From Cytophagales bacterium (GTDB lineage: Bacteria; Bacteroidota; Bacteroidia; Cytophagales; Cyclobacteriaceae): 6,425 bases of DNA. This document shows positions 5,816-6,425 of this stretch, one piece after another (position 1 is the first letter of the stretch; every line of letters begins with the position of its first letter). The notes below the pieces were generated by a model, which searched no databases, had not been told where the DNA came from, and worked only from the letters and a program-made list of their open reading frames with translations. The stretch spans positions 1-6,425 of the forward strand of contig JAGUUF010000197.1 of assembly GCA_020063545.1 (NCBI GenBank). The letters run 5' to 3'. A program made the translations under genes and the position numbers.

Positions 5816-6425
5816 TTAGTTGTTTTCATCCCAGTTTGTTTCAGAAGCGCGCCTGGCCACTTGCGAAATCAATACCGTACTGGAAGGAGGATCACCCCTG
5901 TCATACGTTAAATCAACATGCGCGGCATCAAGTCGGCCTGTTCTTCGCAGATCGATCCAGCGATGGCCCGCTTCAGCCCATAATGAATATCTTCGTTGAA
6001 ACAGAATTTCTTCAATAGTCTCATCTACAGTTGGTGTCCCATCGGTATAATCGGCCAGGCCCCAGGTATTGCGAACAACATTAATTGCTGCAAAAGAAGC
6101 TGCAAAATCGGGTGCAGCTTTACGTGCCTCAGCTTCAGCTTTGATTAATATTAATTCTTCATTTCTGATAAACGGAATGGGGTCAGTATTTGAATCCCAG
6201 CGGTTATCCTGGTATTCGCCCGGAAAAGGAATAGGGCCGTATGTTACCAGGTTTGTTCGCTGGTAGAATTTATTTCCCCTGGTATCCCCCGGTAACAAAT
6301 CATCAATCATGGCCGGATGAACAATGAGAATGGTATTTGTCGGTGTATTCCGTGTATAGTACAACGGATTTTCAACGTCAGGGCTGTTCCCGTAAACGTG
6401 TACTGGTCCGATATACATTTTACCA
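5816..6425 (-). CDS. SusD/RagB family nutrient-binding outer-membrane lipoprotein, C-terminal part (5' end beyond window)
   Basis: About 202 C-terminal residues are visible; the frame is open to the right edge, so the Met at 6418 is internal and the signal peptide lies outside. Numbering from that Met, the SusD C-terminal signatures are IPFIRNEELILIKAEAEAR (81-99), followed by FAAINVVRNTWGL (109-121), and EEILFQRRYSLWAEAGHRWIDLRRTGRL (137-163 region), with the conserved E-RR--L--E-HRW-DLRR pattern. SusD-like proteins are surface lipoproteins that cap SusC-type TonB-dependent transporters and help import glycans or other nutrients. A susC gene would be expected upstream, outside the window. 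The substrate cannot be told from this part. The C-terminus (STVLISQVARRASETNWDENN region) lacks the usual terminal PIPQ-type motif, with VLISQ in the equivalent place. Transcription ends at the shared terminator. Confidence 0.92.
   Translation of the reverse strand, partial: GKMYIGPVHVYGNSPDVENPLYYTRNTPTNTILIVHPAMIDDLLPGDTRGNKFYQRTNLVTYGPIPFPGEYQDNRWDSNTDPIPFIRNEELILIKAEAEARKAAPDFAASFAAINVVRNTWGLADYTDGTPTVDETIEEILFQRRYSLWAEAGHRWIDLRRTGRLDAAHVDLTYDRGDPPSSTVLISQVARRASETNWDENN

Overview
The window looks like chromosomal DNA of a Bacteroidota bacterium, perhaps Cytophagales-like. The evidence is the HAD-phosphatase/IGP-dehydratase fusion form of HisB with a Bacteroidota-style loop, a SusD/RagB-family outer-membrane lipoprotein, starts without Shine-Dalgarno sequences but with A-rich upstream stretches, and a promoter candidate close to the Bacteroidota TTTG / TAnnTTTG consensus. 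No mobile element, CRISPR array, tRNA or rRNA was seen.

The left two thirds (1-4090) is the start of a histidine biosynthesis operon on the minus strand, in the order leader, hisG, hisD, hisC, hisB. hisB runs off the left edge. The hisD/hisC and hisC/hisB junctions are both 4-base ATGA overlaps, which suggests translational coupling. HisG commits ATP and PRPP to the pathway. HisB, HisC and HisD carry out later steps. The remaining genes (hisH, hisA, hisF, hisI) presumably lie beyond the left edge.

The most interesting part is the roughly 170 bases upstream of hisG (about 3903-4075). It holds a short reading frame with five consecutive histidine codons. Downstream is a strong intrinsic terminator ending 10 bases before the hisG start, and there are two alternative pairings that compete with it. 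Together they form a complete ribosome-mediated attenuator: a histidine leader peptide, a hairpin whose arms flank the His codons, an antiterminator and a terminator. A Bacteroidota-type promoter candidate lies just upstream. It overlaps the stop codon of the preceding gene and would place the transcript start only a few bases before the leader ATG.

Upstream of the leader is a DUF3592-type two-helix membrane protein (minus strand, 4086-4712). It is divergent from a lipoprotein made of nine contiguous 34-residue TPR units (plus strand, 4724-5776), and only 11 bases separate their start codons. The TPR gene ends in a symmetric terminator shared with a convergent gene, the C-terminal part of a SusD/RagB-family protein (minus strand, 5816 to the right edge). 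Apart from the his leader, intergenic space is minimal and no gene-free stretch exceeds 300 bases.
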